This document shows positions 7,292-16,438 of a stretch of DNA of 45,431 bases, piece by piece; within the stretch, counting starts at the first letter, position 1, and each line of letters opens with the position of its first letter. Source of the stretch: Oscillospiraceae bacterium (lineage in GTDB: Bacteria > Bacillota > Clostridia > Oscillospirales > Oscillospiraceae); the NCBI GenBank assembly GCA_902778115.1, contig CACYWG010000017.1, positions 1 to 45,431 on the forward strand, read 5' to 3'. The position numbers and the translations under genes are program-made. Under the pieces are notes generated by a model. That model was given only the letters and a program-made list of their open reading frames with translations. It did not search any database and was not told the DNA's origin.

Positions 7292-8725
7292 TCAGCGTTC
7301 GGCCAGGCCGCTGTCGCAGACCTTGCCGGGATTGAGGATCATATCGGGGTCGAAAACCGCCTTGATCTGCCGCATCAGTTCGAACACGTCCTCGCCCACC
7401 GATTCCCTCAGATAGCTCATCTTGGCGTGGCCGATCGAATGCTCGCCGGAGACCTGGCCCTCGAGCTCGGCGCACTTGGTGTAGGCCGCATCCATGATAA
7501 TCTTGACGCGGCGCTTGAACTCTTCCTCCTCCAGGTCGTTGGAGCAGCAGTAGATGTGCAGGTTGCCGTCGCCGGCGTGGCCGAAGTTGCGCAGGCGGAT
7601 GCCGACCTTCTCGCCGAGGCCGCGGATATAGATCAGGAAGGCGGGGATCTTGTCCACCGGGACGACCACGTCCATTTCGTCCACCAGCCTGGTCTCCGCC
7701 TCGATGACGGTGAGGAAGCTGGAGCGGGCCGCCCAAGCGGATTTTTTGTTGGCGGAGGTGGCTACCACCAGCACGTCCAGCGCCTCGGACTCCTTCGCGA
7801 TCTGGCCCAGCTTGATCATTTTCTGATCGAGCTCGTCCTCGTCATAGCCGGTGAAGGTCACCAGGAGGGAGGCGCCCACATCCTCGCTGCGCACCCGCTC
7901 GGGAAAGATCGGGTTGCCGGTAAAGGCGGCGGAGGAGGCGACGATATCCGCGTCCATGAATTCGATGGACTGGGGATCGAGATTGGCAAGCTTCACCTTG
8001 GGGACGAAGTGGATGCAGTCCTCCACGGTCCGGAAGGGTACCAGACAGGACACGTCGCAGACGGGGCTGGGGATGAGCTTCATGGTCATCTCGGTGATGA
8101 TGCCGAGCGTACCCTCGGAGCCGATCATCAGATGCAGCAGGCTGTAGCCGGAGCTGGTCTTGCTGACGGATTTGCCCAGCTCGATGATCCTGCCGTCGGC
8201 CAGCACCACGGTCATCGCCAGCACATAGTCGCGCGTGACGCCGTATTTGACCGCGCGCATGCCGCCGGCATTGGTGGAGATGTTGCCGCCGACGGTGGCG
8301 GTCTTCTCGCCGGGATCGGGCGGGTACATCAGGCCGCGCTTCTGCGCGTCGGCCGCGAGATCCTTCAGCAGAACGCCCGGCTGGATGCGCACGACGAGGT
8401 TATCCATGTCGTAGGCAAGGATTTTGTTCATCCGCTTGGTGCACAGCACCAGGCCGCCCGCCAGCGGGACGCAGCCGCCGACGAGGCCGGTGCCCGCGCC
8501 GCGGCAGGTGACGGGGATCTTGTTTTTCGAGCAGATCTTCATGATCGCGGAGACCTCCTCCGTGGTCTCCACGTCCGCGGCCGCCTCCGGCATGTACTTG
8601 CCGTAGATCGGCATTTCATCGTGGGAATAGTTCGGATCGACCCCGCCCTGTTCGTAAAAGCGATTGCCGACGACGGCCCTCAGCTGCGCGGCGATCTCCG
8701 GGGTGATCCTGTTGTATGTCGCCAT
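7292..8725 (-). CDS. FAD-dependent D-lactate/glycolate dehydrogenase (GlcD/LctD-like)
   Basis: A 477-residue flavoprotein with an N-terminal PCMH-type FAD domain (RGAGTGLVGGCVPLAGG near residue 60-80; TATVGGNISTNAGG near 140-155) and a C-terminal FAD-oxidase domain (NFGHAGDGNLHIYCC). Position next to etfBA and a LarA-type racemase matches the lctBCD arrangement of acetogens, in which lactate is oxidised with NAD+ while electron confurcation from reduced ferredoxin drives the reaction. The start at 8725 follows the site GGAGGTTGAG, which lies inside the end of the racemase gene. Substrate (lactate versus glycolate) is inferred from context. Confidence 0.85.
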   Translation of the reverse strand: MATYNRITPEIAAQLRAVVGNRFYEQGGVDPNYSHDEMPIYGKYMPEAAADVETTEEVSAIMKICSKNKIPVTCRGAGTGLVGGCVPLAGGLVLCTKRMNKILAYDMDNLVVRIQPGVLLKDLAADAQKRGLMYPPDPGEKTATVGGNISTNAGGMRAVKYGVTRDYVLAMTVVLADGRIIELGKSVSKTSSGYSLLHLMIGSEGTLGIITEMTMKLIPSPVCDVSCLVPFRTVEDCIHFVPKVKLANLDPQSIEFMDADIVASSAAFTGNPIFPERVRSEDVGASLLVTFTGYDEDELDQKMIKLGQIAKESEALDVLVVATSANKKSAWAARSSFLTVIEAETRLVDEMDVVVPVDKIPAFLIYIRGLGEKVGIRLRNFGHAGDGNLHIYCCSNDLEEEEFKRRVKIIMDAAYTKCAELEGQVSGEHSIGHAKMSYLRESVGEDVFELMRQIKAVFDPDMILNPGKVCDSGLAER

Positions 8726-8729
8726 GGCC

Positions 8730-10001
8730 TCAACCTCCTGTCCCTGATTGACTGAAAATGACGGAGATCCCGTTCGGGATCACGGTCATCGACTGTTTTC
8801 CCATCGCCCGGGCCATGTCCACGGCTTCCTCGAGCGTCGGGGCGAAGCGCATTTTCATGTCCTCGACCATGCTTTTCAGCTCCGGGCGCGTCACCATGAT
8901 GATCGTGTGTTTTTTCAGCATGCGCGCCAGGATCTGGCTCTCCCACTGGTCGGCGATGGTCTCCTCCTGCGGCGTCGCCATGAACTGCGCGTACAGCGCC
9001 TCGGCGCTCTCGCAGTCGCGCAGAGATTCGTAAAACGACTGACCGCCGTGCCCGTCGGCGCAGGCCGCACATTCGATGATCACGCCGCCCGGATGGCAGG
9101 TGGCCTCCGCGGCGGTCATGCTCTTGACGCACTGGTAGATATTCTGGTCCAGCGGCGCGCCGCCGTTGGAGGTGATGACAATGTCGGCATAAGAAGGCTT
9201 TACCTGCGCATAGCCGAGCAGGAAGTCGCAGCCGGCCCGGTGCGCCGTGACATAGTTGCCGGCAAAGGCCGCCACAGTCTTCTTGTTCTCGTCGATGACG
9301 ACGTTGACGATGAAGGCGAGCTTTGACATGGCCGCGGCCGCGACCATGTCCTCGTGCATCGGGTTGCCGTCGAGGATGCCGGTGCGCGCATACGGGCTGT
9401 CGATGAAGCGGCTGCAGTGATTGCCCATCACCGTGACCTGGTCACAGATGCCGGGCAGCACGCTCTTGCGCCCGCCGGAAAAGCCCGCGAAGAAGTGCGG
9501 CTCGATGAAGCCCTCGGCGATCAGCAGCTCCGTCTCGGCGGCGAGCCGGTCGATCACGCAGGGCGCGCCGGAGGGCAGAACGCCCACCCGGACGTTCGCC
9601 GCGGCATCCCGGCAGTCGTGGACGACGACGCGGCACTGCCGATACAGCTCGTCGCCGAGCTTTAAGCGCAGCTCCTCCTCCGAGCTGGGGCGATGGAAGC
9701 CCGTAGCCACCAGCAGCGTGACCTCGATATCCGGGCTGCCCTCCCGCAGCTCCCGGAGCATGTTCGGCAGGATATCCCGGCTGGGGACCGGGCGCGTATG
9801 GTCGGAAATGATGATGACGCAGTTTTTTCTGCCCCGGGCCAGCTCCGAAAGACGCGGGCTGTCGATCGGATGCTCCATCGCCTCTCTGACGATGGACAGG
9901 CCGTCGCCCCCGGCCTTCAGCTCGCCGATCCGGGAACACAGGACCTGCGCATCTCCCTCTTCAAAGGAGATCGCGCCGGTGCCATAGGGAATCTGAAGCA
10001 T
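8730..10001 (-). CDS. larA: LarA-family nickel-dependent lactate racemase
   Basis: A 423-residue LarA-type protein. Recognisable motifs are SDHTRPVPSRDILP (N-terminal domain) and EPHFFAGFSGGRKSVLPGI, which in characterised LarA contains the histidine and lysine that hold the nickel-pincer nucleotide cofactor. It would interconvert L- and D-lactate so that both can feed the downstream FAD-dependent dehydrogenase. It is the first gene of the operon, with AGGAGGG 8 nt before ATG 10001 and its own promoter upstream. The cofactor-making genes larB, larC and larE are not in the window. Other LarA paralogues racemise different hydroxy acids, so substrate rests on context. Confidence 0.85.
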   Translation of the reverse strand: MLQIPYGTGAISFEEGDAQVLCSRIGELKAGGDGLSIVREAMEHPIDSPRLSELARGRKNCVIIISDHTRPVPSRDILPNMLRELREGSPDIEVTLLVATGFHRPSSEEELRLKLGDELYRQCRVVVHDCRDAAANVRVGVLPSGAPCVIDRLAAETELLIAEGFIEPHFFAGFSGGRKSVLPGICDQVTVMGNHCSRFIDSPYARTGILDGNPMHEDMVAAAAMSKLAFIVNVVIDENKKTVAAFAGNYVTAHRAGCDFLLGYAQVKPSYADIVITSNGGAPLDQNIYQCVKSMTAAEATCHPGGVIIECAACADGHGGQSFYESLRDCESAEALYAQFMATPQEETIADQWESQILARMLKKHTIIMVTRPELKSMVEDMKMRFAPTLEEAVDMARAMGKQSMTVIPNGISVIFSQSGTGG

Positions 10002-10041
10002 CGCCCATCCCTCCTGTTTATTTTATATTCTTTCTGTTTAC

Positions 10042-10071
10042 AGGATAGCATATGAATATACAGAAAAGCAA
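10042..10071 (-). promoter_or_regulatory. Promoter of the lactate operon
   Basis: Minus strand -35 TTGCTT (10066-10071), 18-nt spacer, -10 TATCCT (10042-10047), about 41 nt before the larA start. The region around it (10031-10065) is AT-rich and contains CTGTTTACAG, a possible imperfect operator. The rest of 10002-10203 holds only the divergent promoter. Confidence 0.5.
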
Positions 10072-10143
10072 TTCCGTTTTCTCATTTTCTGCATAAAAAA
10101 CCTGTTTCCGTGAATTTCCTCTGGAGGTTCCGGCTCCGCCCTC

Positions 10144-10172
10144 TTCCCTGTGCGCGAACAATGTGGTATAAT
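10144..10172 (+). promoter_or_regulatory. Extended -10 promoter for the membrane protein gene
   Basis: TGGTATAAT with TATAAT at 10167-10172 is a perfect extended -10 element; the -35 position (10144-10149, TTCCCT) is weak. It lies 32 nt upstream of the gene start. Confidence 0.6.
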
Positions 10173-10203
10173 ACAGAATCATCGGGAATATGGAGGGATC
10201 ACC

Positions 10204-10989
10204 ATGCAGCTGCTGTCGGAAGGATGGATCCTGCGGCCCTTGAACGCGCTGTTTCTGCTTGTGTTCGGCCTGTTCCTTCTCCTGCTCGTTTTTTCCAGTC
10301 TTCTGCTGCGCGGGAAGAGCGAAAAAACGAAGTCCGCAGTCCTTGTCGCCGCCTGTCTGCTGACGCTGATCGGCTTTGTGTTTTACAAGGCCTTCCTGTC
10401 CCGCGACAGCAGCTATAACGAGATCACGGCGAACATGGGCGGCTTCAACTGGTGGGGCGAGCTGCCGCTGCAGCTGTGCAACATCAATATGCTGCTGATC
10501 CCCGTCGCCGTGCTGAAAAAGAACCGGGCGATGATGAGCTTCAGCTTCTTTGTCGGGCCTCTCGGCGCGCTGATGGCGCTGATCATGCCGGGCAACGGCT
10601 TTGACGGCTATTCTCTGCTCCTGCCGCGGATGCTCGGATACTACGGCACCCATTTCATGATCTTCATCGAGGGGCTCGCGCTGGCCTGCTTCGGGCTGTA
10701 CCGGCCGCGGCTGCGCGATCTGCCGAGAACGGTGCTCACCATCCTGCTGATCTCGCTGACGGTCTTCGTCATCGACCTGCTACTGCGCTGGAGTGGCCTG
10801 CATCCCAAGGCCAACTACTTCTTCGCCGTGGAAACGGAGGGGAATTTCCTGCTGGAGCGCTTCCACCGCCTGCTCCCCTACCCCTATCTCTTCCTGATGC
10901 CGAGCCTGCTGATCCTTCTGCCCTATATGCTGCTGGTCACGCTCCCCTTCGAGCTTGCGGACCGCGTGCGGCGGAAAAAGGACCAATAA
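10204..10989 (+). CDS. YwaF/TIGR02206-type integral membrane protein
   Basis: A 261-residue polytopic membrane protein with about six to seven hydrophobic segments. The middle contains WWGELPLQLCNINMLLIP, the hallmark of the TIGR02206 (TP0381/YwaF) family. ATG 10204 is chosen because GGAGGGA (10192-10198) precedes it; the longer in-frame reading has no site and overlaps the promoter. The family has no established function. The gene is monocistronic, divergent from the lactate operon and closed by a terminator shared with the purine operon. Confidence 0.8.
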   Translation: MQLLSEGWILRPLNALFLLVFGLFLLLLVFSSLLLRGKSEKTKSAVLVAACLLTLIGFVFYKAFLSRDSSYNEITANMGGFNWWGELPLQLCNINMLLIPVAVLKKNRAMMSFSFFVGPLGALMALIMPGNGFDGYSLLLPRMLGYYGTHFMIFIEGLALACFGLYRPRLRDLPRTVLTILLISLTVFVIDLLLRWSGLHPKANYFFAVETEGNFLLERFHRLLPYPYLFLMPSLLILLPYMLLVTLPFELADRVRRKKDQ

Positions 10990-11008
10990 GCCAACAGCCC
11001 AAGACGGC

Positions 11009-11041
11009 AAAAAACCTCTCCGCTTGACGGAGAGGTTTTTT
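11009..11041. terminator. Bidirectional terminator between membrane protein gene and purine operon
   Basis: Stem AAAAAACCTCTCCG / CGGAGAGGTTTTTT with a 5-nt loop (CTTGA). It serves the plus-strand membrane protein gene and, on the minus strand, ends the purine operon 15 nt after the fhs stop. Confidence 0.9.
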
Positions 11042-11055
11042 CTTGTTCCGACGGA

Positions 11056-12732
11056 TCAGAACAGCCCGCTGATGCGGCCGTTTTCGTCCACGTCGATCTT
11101 TTCGGCGGCGGGGACCTTGGGCAGGCCGGGCATGGTCATGATATCGCCGGTGAGCGCCACGATGAAGCCCGCGCCGGCGGAGACCTTGACGTTTTTCACC
11201 GTGACGGTGAAGTCCTCCGGCGCGCCAAGCTTGGTGGGGTCGTCGGAAAAGCTGTACTGCGTCTTGGCGATGCAGACGGGAAGACCCGCGAAACCGAGCT
11301 TCGTCAGCTCGTCGATCTGCTTCTGCGCGGCGGGCAGGATGTTGACGTCCCTGCCGCCGTAGATGCGCGTGACGATGGCCGTGATCTTGTCCTCGATGCT
11401 GCCGTCGAGCTCATAGGAGAAGCGGAAGTCGCCCTTCTCTTCCTCGCACAGGCGCACGACTTCTCGGGCCAGCGCCTCGCCGCCCTTGCCGCCTTCGGCC
11501 CAGACGGTGGACAGCACCGTGTTGACGCCGAGCTCCCGGCACTTGGCGATGATGAAGTCGATCTCCGCGTCCGTGTCGGTCGGGAAGCGGTTGACCGCCA
11601 CCACGCAGGGCAGACCGTAGACCTGGCGGATGTTGGACACATGGCGCAGCAGGTTGGGGATGCCCTTTTCGAGCGCGGCCAGGTCCTCGCGGCCGAGCTC
11701 CTGCTTGCCGAGGCCGCCGTGCATCTTCAGCGCGCGCACGGTCGCCACGATGACCACCGCGTCCGGCCGGATGCCGGCCATGCGGCACTTGATATCCAGG
11801 AACTTCTCCGCACCGAGGTCAGCGCCGAAGCCGGCCTCCGTCACGGTGTAGTCGCCCATCTTGAGCGCCATGCGCGTCGCCATCACGGAGTTGCAGCCGT
11901 GGGCGATGTTGGCGAAGGGGCCGCCGTGAACAAAAGCGGGCGTTCCCTCCAGCGTCTGCACGAGGTTCGGCTTGAGCGCGTCCTTCAGCAGCGCCGCCAT
12001 CGCGCCGACCGCCTTGAGATCCGCCGCCGTGACGGGCTTCCCCTCGTAGCTGTAGCCGACGATGATGCGGCCGAGGCGCTCCTTGAGGTCGGTGATGGAG
12101 GAGGCCAGGCAGAAGACCGCCATGATCTCGCTGGCGACGGTGATGTCGAAGCCGTCCTCGCGCGGCGTGCCGTTGGCCTTGCCGCCGAGGCCGTCCACCA
12201 CGAAGCGCAGCTGCCGGTCGTTCATGTCGACGCAGCGCTTCCAGGTGATGCGGCGCGGATCGATGTGCAGGGCGTTGCCCTGCTGGATGTGGTTGTCGAG
12301 CATGGCGGCCAGCAGGTTGTTGGCAGCGCCGATGGCGTGGAAGTCGCCGGTGAAGTGGAGGTTGATGTCCTCCATCGGGACGACCTGGGCATAGCCGCCG
12401 CCGGCGGCGCCGCCCTTGATACCGAACACCGGGCCGAGCGAGGGCTCGCGCAGGGCAACCGTGACGTCCTTGCCGATGCGGCGCAGACCGTCGGCCAGAC
12501 CGATGGTCGTGGTCGTCTTGCCCTCGCCCGCGGGCGTGGGCGTGATGGCCGTGACCAGGACGAGCTTGCCGTCCTTCCGGTCGCTCTCGCGCAGGAGCGC
12601 CGGATCGACCTTGGCCTTCCAGCGGCCGTAGGGCTCCAGATACTTTTCATCCACATGCGCCCGCGCGGCAATCTCGGTGATGGGGCGAAGCTCGCATTCC
12701 TGCGCAATCTCAATGTCAGTTTTATAAGCCAT
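11056..12732 (-). CDS. fhs: Formate--tetrahydrofolate ligase
   Basis: A 558-residue enzyme of normal family length that joins formate and tetrahydrofolate using ATP to make 10-formyl-THF. The nucleotide-binding loop [13 protein letters not shown] is at residues 64-76, and the family signatures [19 protein letters not shown] and [16 protein letters not shown] are present. It is the last gene of the purine operon, 15 nt after purL. Its product is the formyl donor for PurN and for the AICAR transformylase encoded upstream, and an FNT-family channel in the same operon could supply formate. It also serves the Wood-Ljungdahl methyl branch in acetogens, but nothing else of that pathway is here. Confidence 0.97.
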   Translation of the reverse strand: MAYKTDIEIAQECELRPITEIAARAHVDEKYLEPYGRWKAKVDPALLRESDRKDGKLVLVTAITPTPAGEGKTTTTIGLADGLRRIGKDVTVALREPSLGPVFGIKGGAAGGGYAQVVPMEDINLHFTGDFHAIGAANNLLAAMLDNHIQQGNALHIDPRRITWKRCVDMNDRQLRFVVDGLGGKANGTPREDGFDITVASEIMAVFCLASSITDLKERLGRIIVGYSYEGKPVTAADLKAVGAMAALLKDALKPNLVQTLEGTPAFVHGGPFANIAHGCNSVMATRMALKMGDYTVTEAGFGADLGAEKFLDIKCRMAGIRPDAVVIVATVRALKMHGGLGKQELGREDLAALEKGIPNLLRHVSNIRQVYGLPCVVAVNRFPTDTDAEIDFIIAKCRELGVNTVLSTVWAEGGKGGEALAREVVRLCEEEKGDFRFSYELDGSIEDKITAIVTRIYGGRDVNILPAAQKQIDELTKLGFAGLPVCIAKTQYSFSDDPTKLGAPEDFTVTVKNVKVSAGAGFIVALTGDIMTMPGLPKVPAAEKIDVDENGRISGLF

Positions 12733-12747
12733 GATCTTACCTCCGGA

Positions 12748-15700
12748 TCACTTGAAATAATGTACCGCAGCCTCAAACATGCGCAGATCGTAGCTGCCGG
12801 GGACATTGCGGTAGAGGCCGGCTCCGATGCGCTCGGCATGGCCCATCTTGCCGAAGACGCGCCCGTCGGGCGAGGTGATGCCCTCGACGCCGAAGATGGA
12901 GCCGTTGGGGTTGAAGTGTACGTCCGCGCTGACTTTCCCGTCCAGATCGACATACTGCGTGGCGATCTGGCCGTTTTCCGCGAGCTTTCGCACCAGGGCC
13001 TCGTCCGCGAGGAAGCGTCCCTCGCCGTGGGAGATGGGCACGCTGTAGATCTCCCCCACCTGCGTGAGGGCCAGCCAGGGGGACTTGTTGGAGGCGATGC
13101 GCGTGCGCACGATGCGGGACTGATGGCGGGCGATGCGGTTGAAGGTCAGGGTGGGGCAGCTCTCGTCCGTGTCGATGATTTTCCCATATGGCACGAGGCC
13201 GAGCTTGATGAGCGCCTGGAAGCCGTTGCAGATGCCGCAGATCAGGCCGCCGCGCGCATCCAGCAGCTCCGTGACAGCCTCTTTCACGGCGGCAGCGCGG
13301 AAGAAGGCGGTGATGAACTTGGCCGAGCCGTCCGGCTCGTCGCCGCCGGAGAAGCCGCCGGGCAGGAAGATCATCTGCGCGTCCCGGATGGCCGCGGCCA
13401 CGCGCTCGACGCTGCGGGCGATGCCCTCGGCGGAGAGGTTGTTGATGACCAGGATCTCGGGCTCCGCGCCCGCGTCGCGCACGGCCTTGGCGCTGTCAAA
13501 TTCGCAGTTGGTGCCGGGGAAGGCCGGGATCAGCACCTTGGGCCGGGCGCACTGGACCGCCGGGGCGACGCGCTGATCGGCCGTCCAGGAGAAGGCGTCC
13601 AGCGGCATGTCCGGGCTCGGGATATTGCAGGGATAGACCTCTTCGAGCCGGCCTTCGTACGCGCCGAGAAGATCATCCATGGAAAGCGCCTCGCCGCCGC
13701 AGCAAAACAGCCCGTCGTCCGTGATGGTGCCGATCAGCTGCGCGCCAGGCAGCTCCTCCGTGAGCTCCAGCAGGAAGGAACCGTAGTCCCAGCCGAAGAG
13801 CGCGTCCATGGAGAGGCCTTCCGCAAAGCGGAAGCCGAAGCCGTTGCCGATGCACATTTTGAACACGGCCTCCGCGACGCCGCCCATGCCGGGGGTATAG
13901 CAGGCGACGGCTTTTCCGGAGCGCAGAAGCCCGGTGACCTTGTCAAAGAGCGCCAGCAGAGAGGAAGCCTCCGGCAGCCCGTCCGCGCCGGTTGCCGGGG
14001 CGAGGCGCACGATCCGGTGTCCGGCGGCCTTGCACTCCGGAGAGACGATGTGCCCCGTCTTCTCGGTCGTGACCGCGAAGGAGACCAGCGTGGGCGGCAC
14101 ATGCAGGTCTTCAAAGCTGCCGCTCATGGAGTCCTTGCCGCCGATCGCGCCGACGCCGAACTCCTTCTGCGCCCGGAAGGCGCCGAGCAGCGCGGCGAGC
14201 GGCTTGCCCCAGCGCTTCGGGTCCCTGCCGAGGCGTTCGAAATACTCCTGAAAGCTCAGGTAAACGTCCCTGAATTCCGCGCCGGTGGCGACCAGCTTGC
14301 ACAGCGATTCGGTCACCGCGAGATAGGCGCCGTGGTAGGGACTTTTTTCCGTGATATAGGGGTTGTAGCCCCAGGACATGAGGGAGCAGTCGTCGGTGTG
14401 CTTTTTCTCCACCGAGATCTTCTGCACCATGGCCTGGATGGGCGTGAGCTGATACCTGCCGCCGAAGGGCATGAGCACCGTGCCCGCGCCGATGGTGGAA
14501 TCGAAGCGCTCCGACAGGCCGCGCTTGGAGCAGCAGTTGAGGTCGGAAACGAGCGCGCGCATGTTGTCGGCAAAGCCGCCGGTGACCGCCTTCCGGCAGT
14601 CCTGCGGCGCGGCGACGGAGACCTCGATATGCTTGCTCGCGCCGTTGGTGTCGAGGAAGGCTCGGCTGATGTCCACGATCTTCACGCCGTTCCAGCGCAT
14701 GGTCAGGCGCGGATCTTCCTTCACCACCGCCACGGGGCTGGCATGGAGGTTTTCCGCCTCCGCCAGGGCGAGGAAGGCGTCCACGTCCCCCGCTGCGACG
14801 ACCACGGCCATGCGCTCCTGCGATTCGCTGATGGCAAGCTCGGTGCCGTCCAGGCCCTCGTACTTGCGGGGGACGGCGTTGAGGTCGATGTCCAGGCCGT
14901 CGGCCAGCTCGCCGATGGCGACGGATACTCCGCCGGCGCCGAAGTCGTTGCATCGCTTGATCATGCGGCAGGCATCGCCATTGCGGAACAGGCGCTGGAG
15001 CTTGCGCTCCTCGGGGGCGTTGCCCTTCTGCACCTCGGCCCCGCAGGTCTCCACCGAGTGCGCGTCATGCGCCTTGGAGGAGCCGGTGGCGCCGCCGATG
15101 CCGTCGCGCCCGGTGCTGCCGCCGAGAAGGATCACCACGTCGCCGGGGGCGGGGCGCTCACGCCGTACATTCTCCGCGGGAGCGGCGGCGATGACCGCGC
15201 CGATCTCCATGCGCTTGGCGGCGTAGCCGGGGTGGTAGAGCTCGTCCACGATGCCGGTGGCCAGGCCGATCTGGTTGCCGTAGGAGGAATAGCCCGCCGC
15301 GGCGGTGGTGACGATCTTGCGCTGCGGCAGCTTGCCGGGGATCGTCTCGCTCACGGGAACGGTCGGGTCGGCCGCGCCCGTCAGGCGCATCGCGCCGTAG
15401 ACATAGGAACGCCCGGACAGCGGATCGCGGATCGCGCCGCCGATGCAGGTGGCCGCGCCGCCGAAGGGCTCGATCTCCGTCGGGTGGTTGTGCGTTTCGT
15501 TTTTAAAGAGCAGGAGCCAGGGCTCGCTCACGCCGTCGACCTCCACCTCCACCTTCACGGTGCAGGCGTTGATCTCCTCGCTCTCGTCGAGCTTGTCGAG
15601 CTTTCCGTTTGCCTTGAGGACCTTGACCGCGAGCGTCGCCAGATCCATCAGGCACACGGGCTTTGTGCGGCCGAGCGCCCGGCGGGTGTTCAGATAATCC

Positions 15701-16437
15701 TCATAGGTTTTCTGCAGCAGAGGGTCGGCAAAGCTTGCGCTGTCGATGACGGTGTTGAAGGTGGTGTGGCGGCAGTGGTCGGACCAGTAGGTGTCCAGCA
15801 CGCGCACCTCGGTGATGGTCGGCTCGCGGCCCTCGGCGCGGAAATACTGCTGGCAGAAGGCGATGTCGTCGGCGTCCATGGCAAGGCCGTAGCGTTTGAC
15901 GAACTGTTCCAGTTCTTCCCTGCCCATGGCGTTGAAGCCGTGCAGGGTCTCGACGCTCGTGGGGATCTCGTAGCGGACGGCGAGGGTCTCGGGCTTATCG
16001 AGCGCCGCCTCGCGCGCCTCCACGGGGTTGATGACGTATTTTTTGATCTCCGCCAGTTCCTCCGGGCTGAGCGCGCCGTACAGGGCATAGACCTTCGCCG
16101 AGCGCACGGGCGGCCGCTCGCCCTGGGAGAGGATCTGGATGCACTGGGCGGCGGAATCCGCCCGCTGGTCAAACTGGCCCGGCAGGTATTCAACGGCGAA
16201 GACCGCCGCGCCGTCCAGCGCCGGTTCTTCGCAGACGAGGTCGAGCTGCGGCTCGGAAAAGACCGTTTTCACCGCGTAATCAAAGAGCTCGCGGCTGATG
16301 CCCTCGGCGTCGTAGCGGTTGAGCAGCCGCACCTGTTCCAGCGACCGGATCCCCAGAAGGCTCCGGGCATCGTTCAGGAGAGCGCGCGCCTCGTTGTCCA
16401 GGCCGGGCTTCTTTTCAACAAAAATTCGATAGACCAT
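12748..16437 (-). CDS. purL: Phosphoribosylformylglycinamidine synthase, single-chain form
   Basis: A 1229-residue fused enzyme that converts FGAR to FGAM with glutamine and ATP. The order is an N-terminal PurS-like region, two AIRS-type halves (GGAATCIGGAIRDPLSGRS; GVGAIGGKDSMSG) and a C-terminal glutamine amidotransferase from about residue 975 with nucleophile cysteine in GGLICGICNGFQ and SHGEGRF for the acid/base residues. The start is ATG 16437 (MVYRIFVEKKPG), one base after the purD stop; the longer upstream reading would overlap purD with no site. The fused architecture replaces separate purS, purQ and purL. Its glutaminase looks intact, in contrast to the PurF of this operon. Confidence 0.96.
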   Translation of the reverse strand: MVYRIFVEKKPGLDNEARALLNDARSLLGIRSLEQVRLLNRYDAEGISRELFDYAVKTVFSEPQLDLVCEEPALDGAAVFAVEYLPGQFDQRADSAAQCIQILSQGERPPVRSAKVYALYGALSPEELAEIKKYVINPVEAREAALDKPETLAVRYEIPTSVETLHGFNAMGREELEQFVKRYGLAMDADDIAFCQQYFRAEGREPTITEVRVLDTYWSDHCRHTTFNTVIDSASFADPLLQKTYEDYLNTRRALGRTKPVCLMDLATLAVKVLKANGKLDKLDESEEINACTVKVEVEVDGVSEPWLLLFKNETHNHPTEIEPFGGAATCIGGAIRDPLSGRSYVYGAMRLTGAADPTVPVSETIPGKLPQRKIVTTAAAGYSSYGNQIGLATGIVDELYHPGYAAKRMEIGAVIAAAPAENVRRERPAPGDVVILLGGSTGRDGIGGATGSSKAHDAHSVETCGAEVQKGNAPEERKLQRLFRNGDACRMIKRCNDFGAGGVSVAIGELADGLDIDLNAVPRKYEGLDGTELAISESQERMAVVVAAGDVDAFLALAEAENLHASPVAVVKEDPRLTMRWNGVKIVDISRAFLDTNGASKHIEVSVAAPQDCRKAVTGGFADNMRALVSDLNCCSKRGLSERFDSTIGAGTVLMPFGGRYQLTPIQAMVQKISVEKKHTDDCSLMSWGYNPYITEKSPYHGAYLAVTESLCKLVATGAEFRDVYLSFQEYFERLGRDPKRWGKPLAALLGAFRAQKEFGVGAIGGKDSMSGSFEDLHVPPTLVSFAVTTEKTGHIVSPECKAAGHRIVRLAPATGADGLPEASSLLALFDKVTGLLRSGKAVACYTPGMGGVAEAVFKMCIGNGFGFRFAEGLSMDALFGWDYGSFLLELTEELPGAQLIGTITDDGLFCCGGEALSMDDLLGAYEGRLEEVYPCNIPSPDMPLDAFSWTADQRVAPAVQCARPKVLIPAFPGTNCEFDSAKAVRDAGAEPEILVINNLSAEGIARSVERVAAAIRDAQMIFLPGGFSGGDEPDGSAKFITAFFRAAAVKEAVTELLDARGGLICGICNGFQALIKLGLVPYGKIIDTDESCPTLTFNRIARHQSRIVRTRIASNKSPWLALTQVGEIYSVPISHGEGRFLADEALVRKLAENGQIATQYVDLDGKVSADVHFNPNGSIFGVEGITSPDGRVFGKMGHAERIGAGLYRNVPGSYDLRMFEAAVHYFK

Positions 16438-16438
16438 C

